A DNA stretch of 64,000 nucleotides from the NCBI GenBank assembly GCA_017577575.1, contig PKRG01000001.1, positions 372,001 through 436,000 of the forward strand. Direction: 5' to 3'. Each line of letters opens with the position of its first letter. The first letter of the stretch is position 1. The DNA is from Acidimicrobiia bacterium (GTDB taxonomy: Bacteria; Actinomycetota; Acidimicrobiia; Spongiisociales; ZC4RG35). The notes under the pieces are model-generated. The model saw only the letters and a program-made list of their open reading frames with translations. It made no database searches and had not been told where the DNA came from. Shown here piece by piece: positions 25,680 through 34,688 of this stretch. Position numbers and translations under genes: made by a program.

Positions 25680-28600
25680 ATGTCACCATCCGATACGTGG
25701 CGGGAGGCGCTGGGTTCGCTCGAGCTGGGGCGGGGCCCCATCTTGGTCGTCGTCGAGAGCCCCGACGGCTCGATCGGTGACGTCCTCGACGCCCTGGCGC
25801 CCACGGGCCCCGTGGCGCGTACCGTCGCCGCCGAGGCCTCCCGGGCGATGGCGGGCAACATCGCCGACCGCCTCGGCCTGGGCGCGAACCCCACCGAAGG
25901 GGTGTTCGTGGTCGAGGAGGCCCAATGGGTCGATGCGTCGTCGCTGGGGCGCCTGGGGCGGCTGATCGGCGACCCGGCGGCTCGCCTCGTCCTGGTCCTG
26001 GGCCGCCGGCCGGGCCAGGGATGGGCGATCGACCGTCTCGTCGACACCGCCCGACGCCACCGCAGGCTCCTCGAGATCTCGATCGAAGCCGAGCCGCTGC
26101 CGGCACCCTCCGATGCCGCCGCCCGCGACCTCCTGGCCGCGGCAGGGCTGGTCGGCCAGCCCCTGTCGGTGGCGGTGGCGGCCCAGGTCCTCGCCATGTC
26201 GGAGGACGACACCCTCGCCCTCGCCGAATCCCTCGTCTCCGACGGCTACCTCACAGAAGCGCGAGGTGGGTTCCTGTGCGCCCGACCCGTGGCGGTGGGG
26301 GAGGCCCGACGGGGCCACGTCGCCAGGCGCCTCGCCGACGTCCTGGAGGGCTCCGGAAGCGGGCCCGAGGTGATCGGTTTGCTGCGCATGGCGGCCGGCG
26401 ACCCGGCGGGCGCCTACCCGCACCTGCGGGCGGCGGCGTTCTTCGCCGCGGAGCGGGCGGCGATGGGTGAGGCCCACGAGCTGGCCGGCGCAGCACTGGA
26501 GGCGTCGGCTGCGATCTCTGCCGGCGCCCACGAGGTGGGGCACCTGCATCTGATCCGGGGCCGGCATCTGCGCGCCGCCGGCCGTTCCGACGAAGCCGCC
26601 GCGGAGCTGGAGGCGGCGGTGTCGCTTCTCGAGGGAGAGGCCCGGGTCGACGCGCTCGGGTTCGCCGCCGCGGTGGCCGACGACCGCCAGCGGCCCCAGG
26701 AGGCGGAGCGCCTGCTCGCCGTGGCCGAATGGGAAGCGGCCCGCCTAGGAGCCATCGCCAAACTCGGTTCTCTCAGCACGTTCCGCGCTCGGGCGCTGAA
26801 CCGCCTCGGGTTCGCCGACGAGTGCGACGCCCTCGTCGAGAAGGGAATGCAGCTCCTCGCCGCCGGGGAAGCGACGGCGAACCAGCGGGCCAACGGCGAG
26901 AACAACCGCGCCTGGATCGCGTTCGACCGGGGCCAGGCGGTCCAGGCGGAGATGCAGTTCACCCATCTCCGCGACACCACTCCGCCCGACGACGTCGCCG
27001 GGCGAGCCGACAAGGAGGCGTGGCGAGCACGGGCGCTCTTCGCCTCCGGCCACCCCGACGCGGCGCGCAGCGCGGTGGAAGAGGCGAGGCGCCTCGCCGA
27101 CCTGGCGCAGGTGGAAGCACCCCTGTTCCTGGCCGAGCTCGCCCTGGCGGAAGGCGGCCTCGCCTACGGGCGCCTGGGCGAGGCCGAAGCCGCCGCCGAG
27201 CGTGCCCTCGACCTCGTCGAGCTGCAGCTGCCCGCCTGGCGCAACGTGGTGCTGAGCCTCCTCGCCTCGATCCGCTCGAAGAGAGGAGAGACCTCCGCGG
27301 CCAAAGAAGCGCTGGAGGCGGCGGTCGCCGCCACGCCCCCGGGTGCCGATGGGTGGCGGCTGCGGTCACGATGCGCGGCGATCGGGATGGAGCTCGAAGC
27401 GGCCGAGGGGCGGTTCCGTCACCGCGACGCCATCGACCTCGCCGATGCTCTCCTCCAGGCCCGCCTGTACGGATGGGCGGCCGAGCTCATGTGCGTCATC
27501 GCCGAGCAAAGGCGGGACTCCCGCATCGCCCGGGAGGCGATGGCCCTGGCGGTGAACATCGGCAACCCCATGCTGGCCGCCCGGGCAGCCGAGGCAGGAC
27601 GCCTGTGGCACGCAGCCGAGGCAGCCCCGGCGATCCGGGCGATCCGCGCCCTCGTTTCCCGCGTCCCCGAGGACTGGCAGGAAGACTGGAGGCGCCAGCC
27701 CGGCATCACAGCCGCTCTCGAAGCGCTCGAGCCGGCCCCCGACGCGGGCATCGAAGAGAGCCGCCGAGTCCTGGAGGAAGCGCTGGAACGTGCCGGCCTC
27801 GCCGCCGACACCGTGCTCAGCCCCGCCCAACGGCGCCGCCGCGGCCTGGTCGGGCCACCCCGGAGGTTGTCCATCGCCCAGATGATCGCGGCCGGCCTCG
27901 GCGTCGTCGTCCTCGCCGTGGGCGCCTCGGTGGCGGTGTCCCGGCTCACCCCCACGCCCCCGCCGGTGACGATCGTCCGGGAGGTGGCGGTCACCCAGCC
28001 CGCCGAGGCCTCCCTGGAGGACCTCCGGCTCGAACCGCCACCGGAGATCATCGGGTCCGCTCCCTACCGAGGCGGCGCCACCCGCACCGGGGTCCTCGAC
28101 ACGGCCGGCCCCAGGTCCGTGGACGGGTTCTTCTGGACCTACACCACCGCCGGGCCCATCGAGTCGACGCCGGTCGCCTACGGCCGGAACGTCTACGTGG
28201 CCAGCACCGACGGCACCCTCTACGCCCTGGACCAGACGACAGGCAACCAGGTATGGACGATGCGCACCGACGGGCGCATCACCACGACGCCGGAGATCGC
28301 CTCCGCTGACGTGGGGGAGGGGGTGACGTCGGCTCTGGTGGTGCTGGCCGGCGACGACGGGATCGTCCGGGCCCGTGATGCGCTGAGCGACCTCCAGTCC
28401 GAGGCGTGGGCGGTGCGGCTCGGCTCCAGGATCACGTCGTCGCCGGTGGTGGCGGATGGGAAGGCGTTCGTGGCGACGAGCGACGGGTCGGTGCACGCCC
28501 TCGAGCTCGTCGACGGCCAGGAGGTGTGGCGATATCCCGCCGAAGGCGATGGCCTCGGGGTGGTGAGCGCCCCCCTCGTGTACCACGACGGGGTGGTGTA

Positions 28601-29147
28601 CGTGGGGACGGAAGGCGGGGAGCTGCACCTCATCGAGGCGGCGACCGGCGAGGCTCGCTGCCAATTCGACGCCGGGGCGGCGATCGTCGCCAACCCGGTC
28701 ATCGCCGACGCCCTCTACCTGCCGACCAGGGGCAACACGATCTTCGTACGGCCGATCGGCGAATGCGGCCAGAGACCCGTCCCCGGCCGCCTGCCCCTGT
28801 ACGGCACCGAGACCGCGGTCGAAGTGGCGCCGGCGATCCGCGGCGACCGGATGTACCTGCCGTCCGGCCGGTTCCTCTACTCCATCGACCTGCGCGACAA
28901 CAGCCATGCCTGGCCCGCCTCCACCGTCGACGCCGGCAGCCTCATCTCCGGCGCTCCGGTGGTCGCCGGCGACGCCGTGTACTTCGGGACCGAGGACGGG
29001 CTCGCCATCGCCGTCGACGCTGAGACGGGCGACGAGTTGTGGAGATGGCAGACGGGCAACTTCGTGCGGTCGTCGCCGGCAGTCGTCGAGGGAGCCGTGT
29101 TCGTCGCCTCCGGCGACGGCACCCTCTACGCGCTGGGCGAGGAGTAG
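25680..29147 (+). CDS. Large chimera: degenerate STAND-like ATPase, TPR array, membrane helix and PQQ-type beta-propeller
   Basis: A 1155-residue protein with no close named relative that I recognise. Residues 1-230 resemble the ATPase part of MalT/LAL regulators: GVFVVEEAQWVDASSLGRLGRLI is a Walker B-like segment, but where a P-loop should be the sequence reads ESPDGSIGDVLDAL, with no GKS/T. Residues about 235-690 are Ala-rich helical pairs of TPR type. A basic stretch (QRRRRGLVGPPRR) precedes one membrane helix at about 733-757. From about 780 the protein has five PQQ/WD-like blades such as VYVASTDGTLYALDQTTGNQVW and AFVATSDGSVHALELVDGQEVW, presumably outside the cell. It sits between iscS and mnmA with a TAACCT element about 28 bases upstream. 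It may link an external sensor propeller to a cytoplasmic scaffold. Confidence 0.8.
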   Translation: MSPSDTWREALGSLELGRGPILVVVESPDGSIGDVLDALAPTGPVARTVAAEASRAMAGNIADRLGLGANPTEGVFVVEEAQWVDASSLGRLGRLIGDPAARLVLVLGRRPGQGWAIDRLVDTARRHRRLLEISIEAEPLPAPSDAAARDLLAAAGLVGQPLSVAVAAQVLAMSEDDTLALAESLVSDGYLTEARGGFLCARPVAVGEARRGHVARRLADVLEGSGSGPEVIGLLRMAAGDPAGAYPHLRAAAFFAAERAAMGEAHELAGAALEASAAISAGAHEVGHLHLIRGRHLRAAGRSDEAAAELEAAVSLLEGEARVDALGFAAAVADDRQRPQEAERLLAVAEWEAARLGAIAKLGSLSTFRARALNRLGFADECDALVEKGMQLLAAGEATANQRANGENNRAWIAFDRGQAVQAEMQFTHLRDTTPPDDVAGRADKEAWRARALFASGHPDAARSAVEEARRLADLAQVEAPLFLAELALAEGGLAYGRLGEAEAAAERALDLVELQLPAWRNVVLSLLASIRSKRGETSAAKEALEAAVAATPPGADGWRLRSRCAAIGMELEAAEGRFRHRDAIDLADALLQARLYGWAAELMCVIAEQRRDSRIAREAMALAVNIGNPMLAARAAEAGRLWHAAEAAPAIRAIRALVSRVPEDWQEDWRRQPGITAALEALEPAPDAGIEESRRVLEEALERAGLAADTVLSPAQRRRRGLVGPPRRLSIAQMIAAGLGVVVLAVGASVAVSRLTPTPPPVTIVREVAVTQPAEASLEDLRLEPPPEIIGSAPYRGGATRTGVLDTAGPRSVDGFFWTYTTAGPIESTPVAYGRNVYVASTDGTLYALDQTTGNQVWTMRTDGRITTTPEIASADVGEGVTSALVVLAGDDGIVRARDALSDLQSEAWAVRLGSRITSSPVVADGKAFVATSDGSVHALELVDGQEVWRYPAEGDGLGVVSAPLVYHDGVVYVGTEGGELHLIEAATGEARCQFDAGAAIVANPVIADALYLPTRGNTIFVRPIGECGQRPVPGRLPLYGTETAVEVAPAIRGDRMYLPSGRFLYSIDLRDNSHAWPASTVDAGSLISGAPVVAGDAVYFGTEDGLAIAVDAETGDELWRWQTGNFVRSSPAVVEGAVFVASGDGTLYALGEE

Positions 29148-29189
29148 TCGCTACCGCAAGGCGCTCCGCCCGCTTTACCCTCTGGGTCG

Positions 29190-30251
29190 ATGGCCCGTTC
29201 CGTTCTCGTCGCCATGTCCGGAGGAGTGGACTCGTCGGTCGCCGCCGCCCTGATGGTGGAGGCGGGCCACGACGTGGTCGGTGTGACGATGAAGATGTGG
29301 GAGGGGCCCAACGGGGAAGCGCCCACTTCGGGCTGCTGCACCGTCTCCGACGCCGAGGACGCCCGCCGGGTCGCCGCCCGCCTCGGCATCCCCTACTACG
29401 TCGTCGACTACACCGACCACTTCTCGACCGGGGTCATCGACCGATTCGTCGGCGACTATCTCGCCGGCCGCACCCCCAACCCCTGCGTGGAGTGCAACCG
29501 GACGGTGAAGTTCTCCGCCCTGCTCGACCACGCCACCGACCTCGGCTGCGACTGGGTGGTGACCGGCCACTACGCCCGCATCCGCCACGACGGCGGCAGG
29601 TGGCGGCTCCTGCGCGGGGCAGACCGCAGAAAGGACCAGTCCTACGTGCTGTCGATGCTCGGCCAGGCGGAACTGGAGCGGGTGCGGTTCCCCGTCGGTG
29701 AGCTGACCAAGGCCGAGACCCGCCGCAAGGCGGCCGAGCTGGGGCTGAGGACGGCCAACAAGCCGGAGTCGATGGACATCTGCTTCGTCCGCGGCGGCGA
29801 CTACCGCCAGTTCCTCGCCTCGGCCGCCCCCGAGGGATTCGTGCCCGGCCCCATAGTCGACGAGCGAGGGCGAGTGGTGGGCCGCCACCAGGGCATCGTC
29901 GGGTTCACCATCGGCCAGCGCCGGGGCCTCGGCGTGGCGGTGGGCGAGCCGCGTTTCGTCACGTCGATCGATGCTCGCACCGCCACGGTGACGATCGGCC
30001 CGCGCCGTGACCTTCTGGTCGGAGCGGTGACGCTGGAACAGGTCTCGTGGGTGTCGGGGGAGCCGGCGAGCGGCGAGGTCCTCGTCCAGTACCGGGCCCA
30101 CGGGGAGGCCGTTCCCGCCGTGGTCGACGGGGACAGGGTGGTCTTCGAGGAGCCCCAGCAGGCGGTCGCCGCCGGGCAGACGGCGACCTTCTACCGGGAA
30201 GACGAAGTGCTGGGCGGGGGGATCATCGCCTCCGCCCACAAGGCGGCCTAG
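29190..30251 (+). CDS. mnmA: tRNA-specific 2-thiouridylase MnmA
   Basis: Thiolates U34 of tRNA for Lys, Glu and Gln using sulfur relayed from cysteine desulfurase. The 353-residue product shows the PP-loop SGGVDSS (10-16), TPNPCVECNRTVKF with the nucleophile Cys102, and DICFVRGGDYRQFL with Cys198 forming the second catalytic thiol, then GQRRGLGVAVGEPRFV and a beta-barrel end. TACCCT (29176-29181) lies eight bases before the ATG, a leaderless-type promoter. The stop overlaps the thioredoxin stop in CTAG. Confidence 0.96.
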   Translation: MARSVLVAMSGGVDSSVAAALMVEAGHDVVGVTMKMWEGPNGEAPTSGCCTVSDAEDARRVAARLGIPYYVVDYTDHFSTGVIDRFVGDYLAGRTPNPCVECNRTVKFSALLDHATDLGCDWVVTGHYARIRHDGGRWRLLRGADRRKDQSYVLSMLGQAELERVRFPVGELTKAETRRKAAELGLRTANKPESMDICFVRGGDYRQFLASAAPEGFVPGPIVDERGRVVGRHQGIVGFTIGQRRGLGVAVGEPRFVTSIDARTATVTIGPRRDLLVGAVTLEQVSWVSGEPASGEVLVQYRAHGEAVPAVVDGDRVVFEEPQQAVAAGQTATFYREDEVLGGGIIASAHKAA

Positions 30252-30622
30252 AGCTCTTCTTCGGCCGGCTGCTCGGCGATCTGGCGGCGGACCTCGTCCA
30301 TGTCCAAGGCCCTCACCTGGCTGATCAGGTCCTCGAGCACGGGAGGTGGCAGGGCTCCCGGCTCCCGGTAGAGGAGGATCTGATCCCGGAACACCATGAG
30401 CGTCGGGATCGCCCGGATGTCGAGGGCCCCTGCCAGTTCTTGCTGGTCGTCGGTGTCGACTTTGGCGAAGACGATGTCGGTGTGCTTCTCGGACGCCGCT
30501 TCGAACGTCGGGGCGAAGGCGCGGCACGGTTCGCACCAGTCGGCCCAGAAGTCGATGATCACCGTGTCGTTGCGGTTGATCGTGTCGGTGAAGTTGTCCT
30601 TGGTGAGGGCGATGGTCGCCAC
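30248..30622 (-). CDS. trxA: Thioredoxin
   Basis: Thiol-disulfide reductase of 124 residues. Seen: VIIDFWADWCEPCRAFAPTFEAAS with the active-site CEPC (residues 30-33), VDTDDQQELAGALDIRAIPTLMVFRDQ with the cis-Pro, and a short acidic tail. The active site reads CEPC instead of the common CGPC, which may shift redox potential. AGGAGA lies before GTG 30622, so that start is preferred over the upstream ATG at 30655. It is divergent from the GAF-like gene. Confidence 0.9.
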   Translation of the reverse strand: MATIALTKDNFTDTINRNDTVIIDFWADWCEPCRAFAPTFEAASEKHTDIVFAKVDTDDQQELAGALDIRAIPTLMVFRDQILLYREPGALPPPVLEDLISQVRALDMDEVRRQIAEQPAEEEL

Positions 30623-30723
30623 TGGCTCTCCTGGATTCGATTGCTTTCGGTTCAACCGCTACCCCCTGCGCCGAATTCCATGCGCGATTTCCCCCCTCCG
30701 GGACGAGCGACCAGACTTGCTCC

Positions 30724-31320
30724 ATGGTGACGAGTGAGGCGGTAGGGGCGCCTCGGGTCGAGATGTTCGCCCCCTTGCGGGGCACGCGGGCGGGCCGATT
30801 CCACGACCTCCTCACGGCCGACTGGTCGCGAGCGGAGGAGCGGCTGGGCCGCGTCGTTTCCCGATGGCGGCCCCTGGCCGGGTTCATCGAGTTGAACTTC
30901 TTCCATCCGGTCCACGGGCCCTCCGGCGCGCTGGTGCTGACGATCACGACCGTCGACGTGTCCCGCCGCGCCCAGCGGGTGGCGCGCCTGGAAGTCATCC
31001 CCCACCGGGAGGTCGAGCCGTACCTGGCCCGCTGGGCCCGGGGGGAGACGGTGGTGGTCTCCGTAGAGGAGATGCCGCCCGATCTCGCCCGCCGCTATGC
31101 CACCACCAGGGTGCGATGGTCGCTGAACGTCCCGGTGATGGCCGACGGGGAATGGGTGGGGCTCGTCGGAGCCGTCGCCGACGCCGGGGGCTTCCAACCC
31201 GAGGCGATCTCCGCCTTCGAGGCGCTCGCCCGGCTGTTCACCGCCGAGTTGACGGCGGCGGAGGCTTGGGAGGCTTTCAGAGAGGATGTCGGTAATCGTT
31301 TACCGCGTCTAGTACGCTGA
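30724..31320 (+). CDS. GAF-domain-like protein
   Basis: A 198-residue protein that I recognise only weakly. The middle and C-terminal part (SLNVPVMADGEWVGLVGAVADAGGFQPEAISAFEALARLFTAEL) has the pattern of the last strands and helix of a GAF domain. The N-terminal part (VSRWRPLAGFIELNFFHPVHGPSG) fits its first strands. No output domain is present, so it could sense a small molecule or act with a partner such as the MerR protein downstream. No clear ribosome binding site precedes the ATG. Confidence 0.5.
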   Translation: MVTSEAVGAPRVEMFAPLRGTRAGRFHDLLTADWSRAEERLGRVVSRWRPLAGFIELNFFHPVHGPSGALVLTITTVDVSRRAQRVARLEVIPHREVEPYLARWARGETVVVSVEEMPPDLARRYATTRVRWSLNVPVMADGEWVGLVGAVADAGGFQPEAISAFEALARLFTAELTAAEAWEAFREDVGNRLPRLVR

Positions 31321-31398
31321 CTACCGCGTCGCCGGCCACGGGGTAGGCTGGTGCGCCGAATCTCGTTGCCCCCCTTACGCCCCGGAGGGATTTGGAGA

Positions 31399-32154
31399 AT
31401 GGATGCCGTCGTGGACCCAAGCGGCGAAGGTGCCGTCTACAACATCGGCACCGCCGCCCGAAAATCCGGATTGTCCGTCACGACGATCCGCACCTGGGAG
31501 GAGCGCTACGGCGCGGTGGTGCCCACGCGCGACGCGTCCGGGCGCAGGCTGTACAGCGCCGAGCAGATCGCCCAGCTGGCGTGGCTGCGCCAGCAGACCG
31601 AAGCGGGCCTGCGGGCGTCGGAGGCGCATCGCCTGCTGATGGCGGGCGAAGCCCAACTGGGATCGCCGGCGGCCGTCGTCGACCACGGCGTGGCATGGGC
31701 GACGCTCCTGGCCTGGGCGCAGCAGGAATCGGAATGGCTCACGTCCGTCCTCGCCGACCTCCGCCGCGGGCTGCGCAGCGACGCGGCGGCGATGGCGACC
31801 GTCATCGACAACCCCGTGGCGGGCCGGGTCCTGAGCCTCACCCACCTCGACCCCGACGCCGCCGAGTCCGGCGCACTCGACCGGCTGGCAGTGGTCGTGG
31901 CCAACGAGGTGCCGGGCCTCGAAGAGGCCCTCGCCGGCAGCGCGGCGAAGCTCCTCGAGGGGAAGAGCCTCGGGATCGGCCAGGACGTCGTCGTCGCTCC
32001 CATCGAGCAAGGCGGTGCGCTGGGCGGCGCTCTGGTGGCCGTCGGCCCCTCGGCCGAGGACCCCACGGCCCTGGCGGCCAAGGCGGTCCGTGTCATCGAG
32101 GCCCGATTGGAGGCCGACCGGGCCCGTTCGGCGTTCACCAGCCTGCTCGACTGA
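31399..32154 (+). CDS. MerR-family transcriptional regulator
   Basis: DNA-binding regulator of 251 residues. Residues 10-80 form a MerR winged helix: YNIGTAARKSGLSVTTIRTWEERYGAVVPTRDASGRRLYSAEQIAQLAWL, the pattern seen in regulators such as CarA/LitR. The C-terminal 170 residues are helical plus a sheet-like region (LAVVVANEVPGLEEAL); they lack the usual B12-binding motif, so the effector is unknown. A GGAGGG site precedes ATG 31399. It follows the GAF-like gene by 78 bases containing a TAGGCT -10 candidate. Confidence 0.8.
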   Translation: MDAVVDPSGEGAVYNIGTAARKSGLSVTTIRTWEERYGAVVPTRDASGRRLYSAEQIAQLAWLRQQTEAGLRASEAHRLLMAGEAQLGSPAAVVDHGVAWATLLAWAQQESEWLTSVLADLRRGLRSDAAAMATVIDNPVAGRVLSLTHLDPDAAESGALDRLAVVVANEVPGLEEALAGSAAKLLEGKSLGIGQDVVVAPIEQGGALGGALVAVGPSAEDPTALAAKAVRVIEARLEADRARSAFTSLLD

Positions 32155-32181
32155 GTCCGTTTTCTCGTCGCCGCCCGGCGG

Positions 32182-32197
32182 TAGTGTCGCGCCCATG
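32182..32197 (+). promoter_or_regulatory. Leaderless-type promoter of ligA
   Basis: TAGTGT (32182-32187), seven bases, then ATG 32195. No ribosome binding site is visible. Confidence 0.5.
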
Positions 32198-34228
32198 AAC
32201 GAGATCGAGGCGAGGATCGTCGAGCTGCGGGAGAAGATCGAAGAGGCGAACTACCGCTACTACGTCCTCGACGATCCGACGATCTCCGACGCCGAATACG
32301 ACGAGCTCATGCGGGAGCTCCGCTCCCTGGAGGAGCAGCATCCCGAGCTCATCACGCCCGACTCGCCGACGCAGCGGGTCGGAGCCGCCGTCGACCAGTC
32401 GACCTTCGCCGCCGTCGAGCACCTCCGCCCGCTGTTCTCGCTCGACAACGCCGAGTCGATGGCCGACCTCGAGGCATGGGCCGACCGGGTCCGGCGGGGC
32501 CTGGGCCACGACCCGAGCGGCTACGCCGTCGAGCTCAAGATCGACGGGCTGGCCGTGGTCCTCGTCTACGAGGACGGGCGGTTCGTGCGCGGGGCCACCC
32601 GCGGCGACGGGACGGTCGGCGAGGACATCACCGCCAACCTGCGCACCCTCGACCAGGTCCCCAAGCGCCTCCGGGGCGACGACGTCCCGTCCCTGCTCGA
32701 GGTCCGCGGCGAGGTGTACATGTCGTACGAGGCGTTCGAGGAGCTCAACCGCCGCCAGGCCGAAGCCGGTCAGCGCCTGTTCACCAACCCGCGCAACGCC
32801 GCCGCCGGCTCGGTCCGCATGAAGGACGCCTCGATCACCGCCTCCCGCCAGCTCGGCATCTGGATCTACCAGGCGGGCATCATCGAAGGCGGGCCGTCGC
32901 TGGCCACCCACACCGAGACGATGGCCTACCTCGCCGGCCTCGGGTTCCCGGTCAACCCCAGGTCGAGCCGGGTCGACGACCTGGCGGGCGTGGAGGCCTA
33001 CGTGAAGGACGCCGAAGAGCACCGCCACGACCTCGAGTACCAGACCGACGGTGTGGTGGTCAAGGTCGACTCGCTCGCCGAGCAAGACGCCCTCGGCTTC
33101 ACGGCCCGGGCGCCGCGTTGGGCGATCGCCTACAAGTTCCCCCCGGAGGAGCGGACCACCAAGCTCCTCGACATCCAGATCAACGTCGGGCGCACGGGGG
33201 CGGCCACCCCCTACGCCATCCTCGAGCCGGTGTTCGTCGGCGGGGCGAACGTCAGCCGGGCCACCCTCCACAACCAGGACCAGATCGCCTTGAAGGACAT
33301 CCGCATCGGCGACCAGGTGGTGGTCCGGCGCGCCGGAGACGTGATCCCCGAGGTGGTGGGGCCGGTGGTGGCGGCGCGGACCGGCGAGGAGAGGGTGTGG
33401 CAGATGCCGGCCAACTGCCCGTTCTGCGGCCACCCCATCGTGCGCCCCGAAGGCGAGGCGGTGGCGCGCTGCACGGGAGGCTTCGAATGCCCCTCCCGTC
33501 TCCGGGAGTGGCTGTTCCACTTCGCCGGCCGAGGCGGCATGGACATCGAGCACCTCGGCTATCGGACCATCGACCTGCTGCTGGAGAAGGGCCTCATCCG
33601 CGGCCCCGCCGACCTGTTCACGTTCGACACCCGGGCGCTCCTCGAGGAGGAGGGTTGGGGCGAGACTTCGGTGGCCAACCTCGAGAAGGCGATCGATGCC
33701 GCCCGCAACCGGCCCCCGGCGCGCCTGTTGACCGCTCTCGGCATCCGCCACGTGGGGTCGACGATGGCCCGGCGGCTCATCCGCCACTTCGGGTCCATCC
33801 CCGCCCTGTTGGACGCCCCGCTCGAGGAGATCGCCGCCGTCGAAGGGGTGGGCGAGGTGATCGCCCGCGAGGTGAAGCGGTGGGCCTCCGACCCGGCGAA
33901 CCGCGAGTTGATCGACCGCCTCGCCGCCGCCGGGGTGCAGATGGGCGAGGAGAAGGCTCCCTCCGCCGGCGGCGGGCCGCTCGAGGGCGTCACCCTGGTC
34001 GTGTCCGGCACCCTCGAAGGCTTCACCCGGGAGGAGGCCGAAGCGGCCATCGAAGCCGCCGGTGGCCGGGCCACGGGCTCTGTGTCGGCCAAGACCACCG
34101 CGCTGGTGGTGGGCGAATCGCCGGGAGCCTCGAAGGTGAACCGAGCCACCGAACTGGGCATCCCGATCATCGACGAGGCGACCTTCGTGCGGCTCCTGGA
34201 GGAAGGCCCGGCCGTACTCGAGGGCTAG
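32195..34228 (+). CDS. ligA: NAD-dependent DNA ligase LigA
   Basis: Seals nicks during replication and repair using NAD. The 677-residue product has all domains: the Ia domain (EEANYRYYVLDDPTISDAEYD), the adenylation domain with VELKIDG, Lys115 being the AMP-accepting residue, an OB fold (GRTGAATPYAILEPV), a four-Cys zinc finger (CPFC ... CTGGFEC), HhH repeats (ALGIRHVGSTMARRL, VEGVGEVIAREV), and a C-terminal BRCT domain (LEGVTLVVSGTLEGFTREEAE). The location in the iscS-mnmA-ligA-gatCAB neighbourhood is normal for actinobacteria. Confidence 0.98.
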   Translation: MNEIEARIVELREKIEEANYRYYVLDDPTISDAEYDELMRELRSLEEQHPELITPDSPTQRVGAAVDQSTFAAVEHLRPLFSLDNAESMADLEAWADRVRRGLGHDPSGYAVELKIDGLAVVLVYEDGRFVRGATRGDGTVGEDITANLRTLDQVPKRLRGDDVPSLLEVRGEVYMSYEAFEELNRRQAEAGQRLFTNPRNAAAGSVRMKDASITASRQLGIWIYQAGIIEGGPSLATHTETMAYLAGLGFPVNPRSSRVDDLAGVEAYVKDAEEHRHDLEYQTDGVVVKVDSLAEQDALGFTARAPRWAIAYKFPPEERTTKLLDIQINVGRTGAATPYAILEPVFVGGANVSRATLHNQDQIALKDIRIGDQVVVRRAGDVIPEVVGPVVAARTGEERVWQMPANCPFCGHPIVRPEGEAVARCTGGFECPSRLREWLFHFAGRGGMDIEHLGYRTIDLLLEKGLIRGPADLFTFDTRALLEEEGWGETSVANLEKAIDAARNRPPARLLTALGIRHVGSTMARRLIRHFGSIPALLDAPLEEIAAVEGVGEVIAREVKRWASDPANRELIDRLAAAGVQMGEEKAPSAGGGPLEGVTLVVSGTLEGFTREEAEAAIEAAGGRATGSVSAKTTALVVGESPGASKVNRATELGIPIIDEATFVRLLEEGPAVLEG

Positions 34229-34232
34229 GGGT

Positions 34233-34622
34233 TCAGTGGACCCGGAAGGACCACTCGAACTCGCCGCCCTCGGGGGCGCCCGAGACCTTCAGCCACTCCA
34301 CCCGCACCGTGTGCTCGCCGGTGGACCACTCCGTCATCACCGCCGAATTGGCGTGGGGCGCCCACGTGTACACGCCGGTCGCGGGCACGAACTGGGCGTC
34401 GGGGATGGGCATCCCGTCCACGAAGATCGTCGCCTCGTAGCCGATGTCCAGGTCGACCGACAGCACGGCCTGGCGGATCACCGTCTCCCCGGGAGCGGGG
34501 GAGACCGCTTCGATCGGGCCCGGCAACTCGACGGGGTCCCCCTCGGGGGCGAGCGCCACCCCCAGGGCCACGACGGCCACCGCCAACAGTGCCAGCCCGG
34601 CATAGATCAGGCGATAGGGCAC
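34233..34622 (-). CDS. Small membrane-anchored protein with Ig-like fold, function unknown
   Basis: A 129-residue protein. Residues 3-24 are a membrane helix (YRLIYAGLALLAVAVVALGVALA), so the rest is probably outside the membrane. The remainder has regular beta strands: AVSPAPGETVIRQAVLSVDLDIGYEATIFVDGMPIP, then GEHTVRVEWLKVSGAPEGGEFEWSFRV, a pattern like bacterial Ig/CopC-type domains. I do not recognise a named family. GTG 34622 lies seven bases after TACCGT on this strand. It converges on ligA with 4 bases between the stops. Confidence 0.6.
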   Translation of the reverse strand: MPYRLIYAGLALLAVAVVALGVALAPEGDPVELPGPIEAVSPAPGETVIRQAVLSVDLDIGYEATIFVDGMPIPDAQFVPATGVYTWAPHANSAVMTEWSTGEHTVRVEWLKVSGAPEGGEFEWSFRVH

Positions 34623-34629
34623 GTCATGG

Positions 34630-34682
34630 ACGGTACCGCAGCCGGGCGGACAAGCCAGAAAAGAGCCGCCGCTGGCTAGCCT
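34630..34682. promoter_or_regulatory. Divergent leaderless promoters between the Ig-like gene and dapC
   Basis: TACCGT on the reverse strand (34635-34630) lies seven bases before GTG 34622. TAGCCT on the forward strand (34677-34682) lies six bases before ATG 34689. Confidence 0.45.
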
Positions 34683-34688
34683 CGCCCC

